From an uncultured Pelagibacteraceae bacterium (lineage in GTDB: Bacteria > Pseudomonadota > Alphaproteobacteria > Pelagibacterales > Pelagibacteraceae): a stretch of 64,000 nucleotides of DNA. The notes under the pieces were generated by a model. That model made no database searches. It saw only the letters and a list, made by a program, of their open reading frames with translations, and was not told the origin of the DNA. The stretch covers positions 62,001 to 126,000 of the forward strand of contig CACDZM010000003.1 of assembly GCA_902557215.1 (NCBI GenBank). The letters are read 5' to 3'. Below are positions 9,286 through 19,106 of this stretch, in pieces (position 1 is the stretch's first letter; each line of letters opens with the position of its first letter). The position numbers were made by a program, and so were the translations under genes.

Positions 9286-10266
9286 ATGAATGAAAAGATA
9301 ATAACAAAAAAAATTCTTAAATGGTACGATTTAAATAAAAGATCTCTACCTTGGAGAAAAAAAGTTTCTTCAGAAAAGAAACAATATTACACACTAATAA
9401 GTGAATTTATGTTGCAACAAACTCAAGTTATAACTGTAATTCCTTTTTTTGAAAGATTTATAAAAAATTTACCCTCCATAAATTCTCTTGCCAAAGTTAA
9501 TGATAAAAAATTAATAAAACTTTGGGAGGGCCTTGGATATTATTCAAGAGCAAGAAATCTAAAAAAAACTGCTGTATCAGTTATTAAAAATTTTGAGGGG
9601 AAATTACCAAATAACCTTGAGGATTTATTGACACTTCCAGGAATTGGAAGTTATACTGCGAATGCGATTTTAGCTATTGCATTTAACAAACCATATATCC
9701 CTTTAGATGGAAATATTGAAAGAGTTTTAAAAAGATATCTTTATCTAAAGAAAGACAAAGAAATTCAAAAAGATTACTTACTACAAAAGAAAATTGTATT
9801 TGGTAAAACTTTGAGATCTAGTGATTATGCTCAAGCCTTAATGGAATTAGGAGCCCTGATATGCAAACCAAAAAATCCATTATGTAATCAGTGTCCAATT
9901 TTGAAAAATTGTAAATCTTATAAAAAGAAAGATTTTAGTTTAACCAAAAATATTAAGAAGAATAAAGATAAATATTTTATACTTAAAGTTTACAAAAAAA
10001 AAGAAAGGTATCTACTAATTAAAAACACAAAATTTAATTTTTTGAAAAATTTATCTATTTTTCCAATGGTGGAACTATCTAATCCTAAAAATTTTAACGA
10101 AAATTTAAATTTCAAAATGTCTAATATGAATATGAATATAAAAATTGAGTATTCAAATGATAATAAAAAATTTCCCTACTCTTCTTGGGTAGACAGAACA
10201 AAAATGGATAGTTATATGCTGCCATCATTTACAAAAAAAATTGTTCAATACTTAGAGAAAAATTAA
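9286..10266 (+). CDS. mutY: A/G-specific adenine DNA glycosylase
   Basis: 'RSLPWRK', 'EFMLQQTQVITVIPFFERF', 'LPGIGSYTANAILAIAF', Fe-S motif C-x6-C-x2-C-x5-C (CKPKNPLCNQCPILKNC). Confidence 0.94.
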   Translation: MNEKIITKKILKWYDLNKRSLPWRKKVSSEKKQYYTLISEFMLQQTQVITVIPFFERFIKNLPSINSLAKVNDKKLIKLWEGLGYYSRARNLKKTAVSVIKNFEGKLPNNLEDLLTLPGIGSYTANAILAIAFNKPYIPLDGNIERVLKRYLYLKKDKEIQKDYLLQKKIVFGKTLRSSDYAQALMELGALICKPKNPLCNQCPILKNCKSYKKKDFSLTKNIKKNKDKYFILKVYKKKERYLLIKNTKFNFLKNLSIFPMVELSNPKNFNENLNFKMSNMNMNIKIEYSNDNKKFPYSSWVDRTKMDSYMLPSFTKKIVQYLEKN

Positions 10267-11408
10267 TGAAAAAAATTGCCATTATTGGAGCCGGTATTTC
10301 TGGGTTATTCATTGCGAATTTATTTAAAAAAAGTTCAAATTATCAAATTACAGTTTTTGAAAAGAGTTTCTCAATTAACTTAGATGAAGGTTATGGAATT
10401 CAATTATCGGTTAATAGCGTAAAACTTTTAAATCAAATTGGGTTTGATGAGTTTAAAGGTGATCAAAAATTCAATCCAGATAAAATAAATTTTTACTCTA
10501 TCAAAAGTTCGAATAAGATATGTGATTTAAATATTTCTGACTATAATTCAGCAAACTGCAAGTATACCACTTTAAAAAGATCTGAATTAATTAAATTTTT
10601 AAAAAAAGATTTAGAAAACGTAATTAAAATAAATCACAGCATTTCAAAGATAAATCAGCAAAATCAAAAGATCCAAATTATATTTGAAAATAATGAGACT
10701 TCTGAATGCGATCATTTAATCATTTCTGATGGAGTTTTTTCGAAAAGTAAAAGTCTTATTTTAGAAAATCAAACACCTCCAAGATATAATAAAACATTAG
10801 CTATTAGAGGAACAATACCTATTTCTCGAAAAATTGATTGCAGAAATATCTCATTATTTTTAGGACCAAATTTTCATTATGTAATTTATCCAGTTAATCA
10901 AACTGGAGATTTAAATTTCATAGCCATAATGAAATATAAGCTTAGTAAAGAGGAGCAAAAAAACTACTCATTATTTAATGATGCAAATTTTATAAAAAAG
11001 ATTTTACACAATGTTCCAATAGAGATGAGAGAATTTCTTGACAAAATTAAGAAATTAAAAATATTTCCGGTATTCGTAAGTGATAGTTTTTTTAAAACTA
11101 AAAATAAAAACATTCATTTAATTGGAGATGCTTTTTTTGCCTTTCCACCATCATTTGCCCAAGGTGCCTCCCAGTCAATAGAGGGTTCATATGAATTGTT
11201 CCAGAATATAGAAAATAATACTGAAAGTAAGTTTTTTAAAAATAGAGTAAATAAAACAAGAATGATTAATAATAGATCAAAGCTTAATCAATTCACATTT
11301 CATTTATCTAATCCTTTAACAAGGTTTTTTAGAGACACTTTTTTAAAAAGGCTGGTCAACAATAAAAAGTTTTTAGAAAATTATTTGGGAAAAATTTATA
11401 GAAATTAG
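10266..11408 (+). CDS. FAD-dependent monooxygenase (UbiH/aromatic hydroxylase type)
   Basis: 'KKIAIIGAGISGLFIANLF', 'HLIGDAFFAFPPSFAQGASQSIEGSYEL'. Confidence 0.82.
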   Translation: MKKIAIIGAGISGLFIANLFKKSSNYQITVFEKSFSINLDEGYGIQLSVNSVKLLNQIGFDEFKGDQKFNPDKINFYSIKSSNKICDLNISDYNSANCKYTTLKRSELIKFLKKDLENVIKINHSISKINQQNQKIQIIFENNETSECDHLIISDGVFSKSKSLILENQTPPRYNKTLAIRGTIPISRKIDCRNISLFLGPNFHYVIYPVNQTGDLNFIAIMKYKLSKEEQKNYSLFNDANFIKKILHNVPIEMREFLDKIKKLKIFPVFVSDSFFKTKNKNIHLIGDAFFAFPPSFAQGASQSIEGSYELFQNIENNTESKFFKNRVNKTRMINNRSKLNQFTFHLSNPLTRFFRDTFLKRLVNNKKFLENYLGKIYRN

Positions 11409-12475
11409 TTGTTTGAAATTAATCTTTGTCTTAAATAATCTATGGGAACAGCCCGACCATTTAAATTATAATACCAATAAGTCCATCCATTACAACTTTC
11501 AGCACCTAAAATTGTAGCAGCTACTTTATGGATTGAACCTTCAGTTTGGTCGTGTTTGATACTGCCATCAGCCATGATCTTTGCACTTATCTTCTTTTTA
11601 TTATCAAAAATGGTGGTCCCCGGTTTAATTATTCCCAATTCAACTAATGAACCAAAAGGTATTCTTGGTTTAGATCTACCATTCTGAATAGTATCTAAAT
11701 AATTATCTTCAATAGGTTTTGTTTTCTTTAACCTTTGTTGAGCAGCTCTAAAATAGGTTTTTTCTTTTTCAATTCCACAATAATTTCTTCCTAATTTTTT
11801 AGCAACTGTTGCTGATGTTCCAGATCCCAAAAAAGGATCTAAAATTAAATCCTCTTTATTTGAAGTTGCTAATAAAATTCTATGAAGCAGAGCCTCAGGT
11901 TTTTGTGTGGAATGTACTTTTTTACCTTTATTTTTAAGTCTTTCTGAGCCATTACAAATTGGCAATTCCCAGTTAGACCTCATTTGAAGATCGTCATTCA
12001 AACATTTTAAGGATTGATAGTTAAAAGTGTATTTTGATTTTTCAGATTTTGATGCCCAAATTAAAGTTTCATGAGCATTGGTAAAACGGGTTCCTCTAAA
12101 ATTTGGCATAGGATTTTTTTTATTCCAAATTACATCATTTAAAATCCAAAAACCTAAATTTTGAATTGCCGTACCAACTCTGAAAATATTGTGATAACTT
12201 CCGATTACCCAAATAGCTCCATTTTTTTTCAAAATTCTCTTACATTCGCTTAACCATAAGTAGGTGAAATCATCGTATTTTTTGAAATTTTTAAATTGAT
12301 CCCATTTATCATTTACCGCGCTAACTTTGGATCTATCTGGTCTTGTAAGTTCACTTTTTAATTGTAAATTGTAAGGAGGGTCTGCGAAGATTAAATCAAA
12401 CGTTTCATTAGGAATTTTCTTTAGTTCTTCTAAACAATCCCCATTAATTAATTTATTTTTTAAGTTTAAATTCAT
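11405..12475 (-). CDS. ccrM: CcrM-type adenine-N6 DNA methyltransferase (predicted GANTC)
   Basis: 'LINGDCLEELKKIPNETFDLIFADPPYNLQL' (DPPY), 'DPFLGSGTSATVAKKLGRNYCGIE' (FxGxG), C-terminal RAMA-like region 'ADGSIKHDQTEGSIHKVAA'. Start moved to Met15. Confidence 0.93.
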   Translation of the reverse strand: MNLNLKNKLINGDCLEELKKIPNETFDLIFADPPYNLQLKSELTRPDRSKVSAVNDKWDQFKNFKKYDDFTYLWLSECKRILKKNGAIWVIGSYHNIFRVGTAIQNLGFWILNDVIWNKKNPMPNFRGTRFTNAHETLIWASKSEKSKYTFNYQSLKCLNDDLQMRSNWELPICNGSERLKNKGKKVHSTQKPEALLHRILLATSNKEDLILDPFLGSGTSATVAKKLGRNYCGIEKEKTYFRAAQQRLKKTKPIEDNYLDTIQNGRSKPRIPFGSLVELGIIKPGTTIFDNKKKISAKIMADGSIKHDQTEGSIHKVAATILGAESCNGWTYWYYNLNGRAVPIDYLRQRLISNN

Positions 12476-12488
12476 TTTATAAAAATAA

Positions 12489-12517
12489 ATTAGACTCCAA
12501 AAAGATTCTTGGGTCAA
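12489..12517 (-). promoter_or_regulatory. Predicted sigma70 promoter of ccrM with two embedded GANTC sites
   Basis: Minus strand: TTGACC (12517-12512), 17-nt spacer, TCTAAT (12494-12489). GANTC at 12504-12508 (spacer) and 12493-12497 (overlaps -10). Confidence 0.65.
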
Positions 12518-12566
12518 CCTACGATTGAATTATTTGAACTCAATATGTGTGGTTCTTTTCGGAGAT

Positions 12567-12580
12567 CACAAGATATTGTG
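12567..12580. repeat. Perfect inverted repeat CACAA-GATA-TTGTG
   Basis: Read directly; rnhB-ccrM intergenic region. Confidence 0.75.
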
Positions 12581-12594
12581 TTTCTACGTGAAAC
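12580..12594. repeat. Perfect inverted repeat GTTTC-TACGT-GAAAC
   Basis: Read directly; abuts the rnhB stop codon and touches the dyad at 12567-12580. Confidence 0.75.
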
Positions 12595-13155
12595 TTATTT
12601 ACAACTGATAATTGGACTAAAAGTAACTCTATGGTGTTTTGTTATACCAAGTTTTTTTATTGCTTTTAAATGTTGCTTAGTCCCGTAACCAAAATTTTGA
12701 TCCCAATTATAACCATTAAACTTTTTTGACAAATTTGTCATCATTTTATCTCTAGAGACTTTGGCAATAATTGAAGCTGCAGATATAGATGGTATTTTTT
12801 GGTCTCCCTTTATTACAGCTTTAAGATGATAATTTTTAATTTTTGGCAATTTATCACCATCGATAAAAATTAAGTGGGGTTTTTTTTTGAGCTTTTTTAT
12901 TGCCCTTTTCATGGCAAGTAAACTTGCTTGTAAAATATTTTTTTTTTCAATTTCCGCAACTGTTGCTCTACCTACTGCCCAGATTGAATTTTTTTTGATA
13001 TATTTGGATAATAATTTTCTGCTAGATTTATTTAAACTTTTAGAGTCCTTTAGTAATTTTTTATCTATAGTCTTATTTAATATTACTGCAGCTGCATAAA
13101 CTGGACCAATTAAACTCCCTCGTCCGACTTCATCTACTCCTGCAATCAATCTCAT
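12595..13155 (-). CDS. rnhB: Ribonuclease HII
   Basis: 'IAGVDEVGRGSLIGPVYAAAVIL', 'SISAASIIAKVSRDKMM'. Confidence 0.95.
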   Translation of the reverse strand: MRLIAGVDEVGRGSLIGPVYAAAVILNKTIDKKLLKDSKSLNKSSRKLLSKYIKKNSIWAVGRATVAEIEKKNILQASLLAMKRAIKKLKKKPHLIFIDGDKLPKIKNYHLKAVIKGDQKIPSISAASIIAKVSRDKMMTNLSKKFNGYNWDQNFGYGTKQHLKAIKKLGITKHHRVTFSPIISCK

Positions 13156-13880
13156 TAAACTTTAATATTTAAATCCTCAATTTTTGTTTTTATTTTCTTT
13201 AAATCTTCCCATGAATATTTTTTATTTTCTGGGAATCTAATTAAGTAAGACGGACTAAATGAGATAATGAGAGGGTAGGTTTTGTTGTTAAGAATTAACT
13301 CTTTCCAATTTCCTCGTTCTAAAGAAATTTTATCATTAATACCCGTTACTGCCTCCATGGCAGTGCTTCCCATTAAAATGATAATTTTTGGATCTATAAT
13401 AGCGATATGTTCTTTTATAAAAATTGAGTATCTCTTTATCTCTTTGCTTGTCGGTTTTCTATCATCAGGAGGCCTAAAATTTATTGAGTATGCTGTATAT
13501 ATTTTTTCTTTTTCAATATTTATGGCTATTAACATTTTTTTTAACAATTTGCCGACATTTCCCTGAAAGGAATAACCAGAGTTATCCTCTAAATCTCCTG
13601 GTGTTTCACCAATTAACATAATTGGACTATTGATGTTGCCATCTCCTAAAATAAGGTTTTTTGCATTATTTTTTAAATTACAATTTTCAATTGAATCAAT
13701 TTTTCTTTTAAGTTCTTGAAGTTTTGTTTTTTTATCTAAATTTTGGAAAACATTTTCCTCACTATTCTTAACAATTTTAAATCTATTTATGGGTTTATTT
13801 TCAAAAATAAAATTGGGCTCAATAGTATTAATTAACTCTTGAACATATTTGGCATTTTGATTTAAGCCTTTTTTAGTCAT
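13155..13880 (-). CDS. Uracil-DNA glycosylase superfamily protein (family 4-like)
   Basis: 'IMLIGETPGDLEDNSGYSFQGNVGKLLKKML', 'NFRPPDDRKPTSKEI', 'IILMGSTAMEAV'. Confidence 0.85.
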   Translation of the reverse strand: MTKKGLNQNAKYVQELINTIEPNFIFENKPINRFKIVKNSEENVFQNLDKKTKLQELKRKIDSIENCNLKNNAKNLILGDGNINSPIMLIGETPGDLEDNSGYSFQGNVGKLLKKMLIAINIEKEKIYTAYSINFRPPDDRKPTSKEIKRYSIFIKEHIAIIDPKIIILMGSTAMEAVTGINDKISLERGNWKELILNNKTYPLIISFSPSYLIRFPENKKYSWEDLKKIKTKIEDLNIKV

Positions 13881-13891
13881 ACACTACAGAA

Positions 13892-15574
13892 ATGCTCTTT
13901 AAAAAAATAAAATTTCTATTTATTACCTTGATAATTTATCAAATTTCACTCAATTCTCAAAGTGCTAGTTTTGATAGTTTAAATTCCAAAAACATATCAA
14001 GATATTTTTCAGGGATAGTAGCTTTTGAGAATAAAGATAATTCTTCAGCACTAGAATTTTTTAATTCATCGAAGATTTTACTTAATGCTCACGACCCTTA
14101 TTTAAAAAGATATGTTAATTCTTTAGTTTTAGAAAATAAAATTTCTCAAGCTATAAATTTGATTAAAAATAATCAAAATAAAAATCAAATATTTTTTGAT
14201 GCTTATTTATTGTTAATTATAGATGGTTTAAAAAAAAATGATTTAGACAGAGCATATAGGTATGTAAATAAACTAAAAGAATTTGATGAACAAAATGGAT
14301 TTAATTCTGCCATTAGTGAGAGTTTGAAACAGTATATTTATCTTTTTAAAGAAAAAAATTTTTTGAATGAAAAACAAAATTTTGGAAAATTAACTATTAT
14401 ATCTGAAGCGTTTCAAAGATGTTATTTAAATGATAAAAATACGGATTCTTATTTTCGAAAACTTATCAATGATACTGAAGGCGATTATACAAGATACATA
14501 TTTTTTTATCTAAGTTATTTGATACAGAACAATAGATTAAAGGATGCAAAAATACTTACTGATGATATTGAGTACATTAATTCTACTTTGTTATTGTCTC
14601 AGGGTAAAAGTTGGATTGAGAAAGGAAATTCAGAAAAATTGACACAAGTTTTTTCTTGTAAAAATCCTAATGATGTAATTAGTGAATTTTTATTTTTAGT
14701 TTCAAATTTGTACTCCTCACAGGACATTTTTAATAAATCTAATTTTTATTTAAATTTATCTAATTATTTAAATCCCAAATTTAAATTTAATTTAGCTCTT
14801 GTAGCAGAAAATCAATATTTTAATCAGGAGTACTTGAAAGCTAAAAAAACTCTAAAAGTCTTTAAAAAAGAAGATAATTTTTATTATTGGTTTAGAGTCA
14901 AAAAGGAGGCTCAAATAATTGAGAAGCAGAGAAACAAAAAAGAAGCTTTGAATTATATCACAGCTGAGTTTGATAAAATTGACGAACCAAATAAAAAAAT
15001 ATTATTTGATATAGCAAACTTTTATAAAAATTCGAAAAAGTACGAGCAAGCAATAAAGTATTATACAAAACTATTAGAGTCTTTTGATATAAGTTCTGAG
15101 ATGAAATCAGATCTCCTATATAGAAGGGGAGGTAGTTATGAAAGATTAAATAAATTTCAAAAAGCAGACGAAGATTTGCTGCAAGCCTTAGAAATCACTC
15201 CAGACGATGCATATATTTTAAATTATCTTGCTTATTCATGGCTAGAACGAGATTATAAAATTTATGAAGCAATTGATATGCTTAAGATAGCCTATGAGGC
15301 TACTACTGATGATCCTTATATAATTGACTCTATTGGATGGGCTTATTATTTGATTGATGATTTCATCAAGGCTGAAAAATTTTTAAAGAGAGCAGTGGAG
15401 TTGATGCCAGATGATCCCATAGTTAATGATCATTATGGAGATATTCTTTGGAAACTAAATCGTAAAATTCAAGCAAGATATTTTTGGTCAAATGTTCTTA
15501 AAATGGATGATGCTGAAGAGGAAATGATTAACAAAATAAATATAAAACTGGTTGAGGGCATTAAGAATTCTTAA
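13892..15574 (+). CDS. TPR-repeat protein, signal peptide
   Basis: Hydrophobic N-terminus; C-terminal TPRs 'AYILNYLAYSWLERDYKIYEAIDMLKIAYEATTDDPYIIDSIGWAYYLI'. Confidence 0.85.
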   Translation: MLFKKIKFLFITLIIYQISLNSQSASFDSLNSKNISRYFSGIVAFENKDNSSALEFFNSSKILLNAHDPYLKRYVNSLVLENKISQAINLIKNNQNKNQIFFDAYLLLIIDGLKKNDLDRAYRYVNKLKEFDEQNGFNSAISESLKQYIYLFKEKNFLNEKQNFGKLTIISEAFQRCYLNDKNTDSYFRKLINDTEGDYTRYIFFYLSYLIQNNRLKDAKILTDDIEYINSTLLLSQGKSWIEKGNSEKLTQVFSCKNPNDVISEFLFLVSNLYSSQDIFNKSNFYLNLSNYLNPKFKFNLALVAENQYFNQEYLKAKKTLKVFKKEDNFYYWFRVKKEAQIIEKQRNKKEALNYITAEFDKIDEPNKKILFDIANFYKNSKKYEQAIKYYTKLLESFDISSEMKSDLLYRRGGSYERLNKFQKADEDLLQALEITPDDAYILNYLAYSWLERDYKIYEAIDMLKIAYEATTDDPYIIDSIGWAYYLIDDFIKAEKFLKRAVELMPDDPIVNDHYGDILWKLNRKIQARYFWSNVLKMDDAEEEMINKINIKLVEGIKNS

Positions 15575-15575
15575 A

Positions 15576-16418
15576 ATGCAAGCCAATATCAAATCCTATG
15601 CAAAGATAAATTTAGCTTTAAATGTAATCAAAAAAATTTCGAATTTTCATAAAATCGAAAGCATTGTTTCATTTATCTCTTTACATGATGAAATATTGAT
15701 TAAGAAAATTAAATCAAAAAATCATATCATTTCTTTTACTGGTAAATTTTCGAAAAATATTGGCAAAATTAATACTGTTTCTTATTTACTAAATATTTTG
15801 GATAACAAAAAATTACTCAGAAATAATAAGTTTAAGATTAAGATTAAGAAAAATATCCCAGTTCAAGCCGGATTGGGCGGTGGTTCTATGAACGCAGCCA
15901 GTATTTTAAATTATTTAATTAAAAAAAAAATCATAAGGATTAATCAAAGACAAATCGAGTCTATTTGTAAATTGGTGGGCTCAGATGTGATTTTGGGTCT
16001 CAATTCAACCAATACTGTTATTAATTACAAGAATGAAATCAAACGTTTTAATAATAAGCAAAAAATTTATACTTTAATTATCAAACCAAATATTGGTTGT
16101 TCCACAAAACGAGTATACGCTAAAGTAAGAAAATTCGATAAACCAAAATTCACTAAGCCCAATAAACAAATGTTTAATTTACAATTTTTAAAAAAAATGA
16201 CTAATTCGTTAGAACCTATTGTTTTTTCTATGCACAGAAAGTTAAAAAGCATCAAATTTTTTTTAGAAAGATACACCTGTGCGGAATTTGTAAGAATGAC
16301 TGGATCGGGTTCTGCAATAGTTGCATACTTTTATTCTAAAGAAAATTGCGATAAAGCTAGAAGGCATTTTAATAAAAAATACAAAAATTACTGGTGTATA
16401 TCTTCAAAAACTATATAA
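15576..16418 (+). CDS. ispE: 4-diphosphocytidyl-2-C-methyl-D-erythritol kinase
   Basis: 'SYAKINLALNVI', 'KNIPVQAGLGGGSMNAASIL', 'RMTGSGSAIVAYF'. Start at Met9 of the track ORF. Confidence 0.93.
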   Translation: MQANIKSYAKINLALNVIKKISNFHKIESIVSFISLHDEILIKKIKSKNHIISFTGKFSKNIGKINTVSYLLNILDNKKLLRNNKFKIKIKKNIPVQAGLGGGSMNAASILNYLIKKKIIRINQRQIESICKLVGSDVILGLNSTNTVINYKNEIKRFNNKQKIYTLIIKPNIGCSTKRVYAKVRKFDKPKFTKPNKQMFNLQFLKKMTNSLEPIVFSMHRKLKSIKFFLERYTCAEFVRMTGSGSAIVAYFYSKENCDKARRHFNKKYKNYWCISSKTI

Positions 16419-16451
16419 ATCATAAATTTTTGTGTTATATGAACTTAACAC

Positions 16452-16525
16452 TGGGGCGTAGCCAAGCGGTAAGGCACGGGTTTTTGGTACCTGCATCCTA
16501 GGTTCGAATCCTAGCGCCCCAGCCA
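16452..16525 (+). tRNA. tRNA-Gln (anticodon TTG), CCA encoded
   Basis: Cloverleaf TGGGGCG...CGCCCCA+GCCA, anticodon loop TTTTGGT, T-arm GGTTCGAATCC. Confidence 0.95.
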
Positions 16526-16528
16526 ATT

Positions 16529-17803
16529 ATGAAAAACTTTTTAAAAAAAATTTTTATTAGTTCTAATAACCTAGAAAACATAAGCCAAAGCATTATAGAA
16601 ATTTCTAAAAAAACCCCCGTCAATAAAATCTTCAAAGCGATAAATAATTACTCCACGGATAGTGAAGTTAGATATGTAGGCGGATGTATTAGAAAAATAT
16701 TGAATAATGAAAAAGTTGACGACATTGACATGGCGACGAATTTAGAGCCCAACATAGTTTGTGATGTTTTAAATAGTAATAACATAAATTTTTACAAAAC
16801 TGGTATAGACCATGGTACAATTACAGCAGTAATAGATGAACATAAATTTGAAATTACTTCCTTGAGAGAGGATGTATCAACTGACGGAAGACATGCAAAT
16901 GTCAAATTTTCTAAAAGCTGGAAAAAAGATGCTTCAAGAAGAGACTTTACAATTAATTCTATTTATTCAGATGTTAAAGGTAATTTATTTGATCCTTATA
17001 ATGGCAAGGATGACCTTAAAAAGGGTTTTGTAAATTTTATAGGTGATCCAGATAAAAGAATTAAAGAGGATTATCTAAGAATTTTAAGATATTTAAGATT
17101 TTTTCTGTCCTATTCTAAGAAGTCTCACGATAAAGATCTTATACGTAAATTAAAATTAAACCTTAACGGCGTTTCAAAGCTCTCAAAAGATAGATTATTA
17201 GATGAATTAAAAAAGCTCATCAATGCAGAAAATTTGGAGAAGCTATCTAAAGATAAAATATGCTTGGAATTGATTTCACTAATTTTTCCTGAGTTAAAAA
17301 ATATAAATATATTTTCTAAATTAAATTCTCTTAAAAGACAGATAGTCGAAAACTCTGATTTTATTTTTTTAATATCTTTGATGGTAATTGATGATACGGA
17401 TAATTCTGATTATTTTTTGTATAAATTTAATATTTCTAAAAAAGACGAGAAAAGAGTTAAAAAAATCAGCAATTTTTATAAAGAAAAAGGAGGTTTCAAA
17501 AAATTTAATGAGAAAGACATTAATGAAATTTTTTATTATGATGGAAAACAAGCAGTTTTGGATATTTTAAACTTTAAAATTATCAAATCAAAAAAAATTG
17601 ATAATGGTTTAATTAAATTAAGTAAAACTTACATAAATAAAATCAAACCAATTATACCAATTAGAGCATCTGAATTAATGGAAAAATATAAAATTCCAGA
17701 AGGCAAACAACTTGGTTTAAAATTAAAGTTAATCGAGGAGTTATGGATTAAAAATAACTTTAAAATCTCTGATCACCAAGTGGAAAAAATTGTCAAAGAT
17801 TAA
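16529..17803 (+). CDS. cca: CCA tRNA nucleotidyltransferase / poly(A) polymerase family
   Basis: '[19 protein letters not shown]', '[12 protein letters not shown]', '[12 protein letters not shown]', '[13 protein letters not shown]'. Confidence 0.93.
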   Translation: MKNFLKKIFISSNNLENISQSIIEISKKTPVNKIFKAINNYSTDSEVRYVGGCIRKILNNEKVDDIDMATNLEPNIVCDVLNSNNINFYKTGIDHGTITAVIDEHKFEITSLREDVSTDGRHANVKFSKSWKKDASRRDFTINSIYSDVKGNLFDPYNGKDDLKKGFVNFIGDPDKRIKEDYLRILRYLRFFLSYSKKSHDKDLIRKLKLNLNGVSKLSKDRLLDELKKLINAENLEKLSKDKICLELISLIFPELKNINIFSKLNSLKRQIVENSDFIFLISLMVIDDTDNSDYFLYKFNISKKDEKRVKKISNFYKEKGGFKKFNEKDINEIFYYDGKQAVLDILNFKIIKSKKIDNGLIKLSKTYINKIKPIIPIRASELMEKYKIPEGKQLGLKLKLIEELWIKNNFKISDHQVEKIVKD

Positions 17804-18276
17804 ATATATTTTACATCTTTAATTTCAAAGCTTTTTTTGCCTGCTGGGGTAATGATTTCAACTAAATCATTTTTATTTTTTCCAATCAAACCTTTTCCAA
17901 TAGGTGACTGAAAATAAATTAATTTTTCTTTTAAATTAGCCTCATCTTTTCCCACAATTTTATAATTTATTTTATCTCCAGTATCTAAATTTTCTAAGTA
18001 AACAGTTGAGCCAAAAATCACTTTACCATCATTAGTTAATTTTGTGACATCGATTACATTTGCTCGAGCAATTATATCGTTTATTTCAGTAATTCGACCC
18101 TCATTATGAGATTGCTCCTCTTTGGCCGCATGATATTCTGCGTTTTCTTTCAAGTCGCCATGCGATCTTGCCTCTGCGATTGCAGCAACTATTTCAGGTC
18201 GTTTTTTTTCTTTTAGAAAAACCAATTCTTCTTTTAATTTTTCTAATCCATTTAAAGTAATTGGTTCTTTATTCAT
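17800..18276 (-). CDS. greA: Transcription elongation factor GreA
   Basis: '[46 protein letters not shown]'. Confidence 0.96.
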   Translation of the reverse strand: MNKEPITLNGLEKLKEELVFLKEKKRPEIVAAIAEARSHGDLKENAEYHAAKEEQSHNEGRITEINDIIARANVIDVTKLTNDGKVIFGSTVYLENLDTGDKINYKIVGKDEANLKEKLIYFQSPIGKGLIGKNKNDLVEIITPAGKKSFEIKDVKYI

Positions 18277-18277
18277 A

Positions 18278-19105
18278 TTATTTCCATTTAGCAAGTGGAG
18301 GAAGTGACATTAAAATACCTTCAGTATTTCCTCCAGTTTGTAATCCAAATTTTGTTCCTCTATCATAAAGCAAGTTAAACTCAGCATATCTACCTCTTTT
18401 AATATATTGAGCCTCTTTATCTTTGGCCGTCCATTTTTTTTTTACTTTTTTAGATATTATATTATTGAAAATAAATTGAAATGTTACTCCAACATCTCTT
18501 ACAAATTTAAAATCTTGCTCAAAATTATCTTTTTTATAATCAAAAAAAATTCCCCCTATACCTCTAGGCTCATTTCTGTGAGGTAAATAAAAGTATTCAT
18601 CGCACCATTTTTTATATCTTTTATAAAAATTTTTATTGTGTCGATCACACATTTTTTTTAATATTTTATGAAATTTTTCCTTTTCTTTTTTATCAAACTT
18701 TGACGGTGTTACATCCATTCCTCCACCAAACCAACCATATGTCGTGTTAATATATCGAGTGTTGAAATGCATAGCTGGAATTAGAGGATTTTGCATGTGC
18801 ATAACAACCGAAATTCCTGATGCCCAGAATCTTGGATCTTTTTCAGCACCAGGTATATTTTTTTGAAACTCTTTTGGAAATCTTCCATAAACTTTTGAAA
18901 AATTCACCCCAACTTTTTCAAACACCTTTCCATTTTGAAGTATTCTATATTCACCACCACCTTCATCTTTTCTATAGTTCCTTTTCCAGCTTGTAGATAT
19001 GAATTTTGATTTATTATTTTCAATTCTTACTATGTTTTCGCAAAAAGCATTCTGAAGTGTTTTAAACCAATTACTAACAAGATCTTTATTAATCTCTAAG
19101 TTCAT
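18278..19105 (-). CDS. hemF: Oxygen-dependent coproporphyrinogen III oxidase
   Basis: '[22 protein letters not shown]', '[10 protein letters not shown]', 'RGIGGIFFD', '[22 protein letters not shown]'. Confidence 0.96.
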   Translation of the reverse strand: MNLEINKDLVSNWFKTLQNAFCENIVRIENNKSKFISTSWKRNYRKDEGGGEYRILQNGKVFEKVGVNFSKVYGRFPKEFQKNIPGAEKDPRFWASGISVVMHMQNPLIPAMHFNTRYINTTYGWFGGGMDVTPSKFDKKEKEKFHKILKKMCDRHNKNFYKRYKKWCDEYFYLPHRNEPRGIGGIFFDYKKDNFEQDFKFVRDVGVTFQFIFNNIISKKVKKKWTAKDKEAQYIKRGRYAEFNLLYDRGTKFGLQTGGNTEGILMSLPPLAKWK

Positions 19106-19106
19106 A

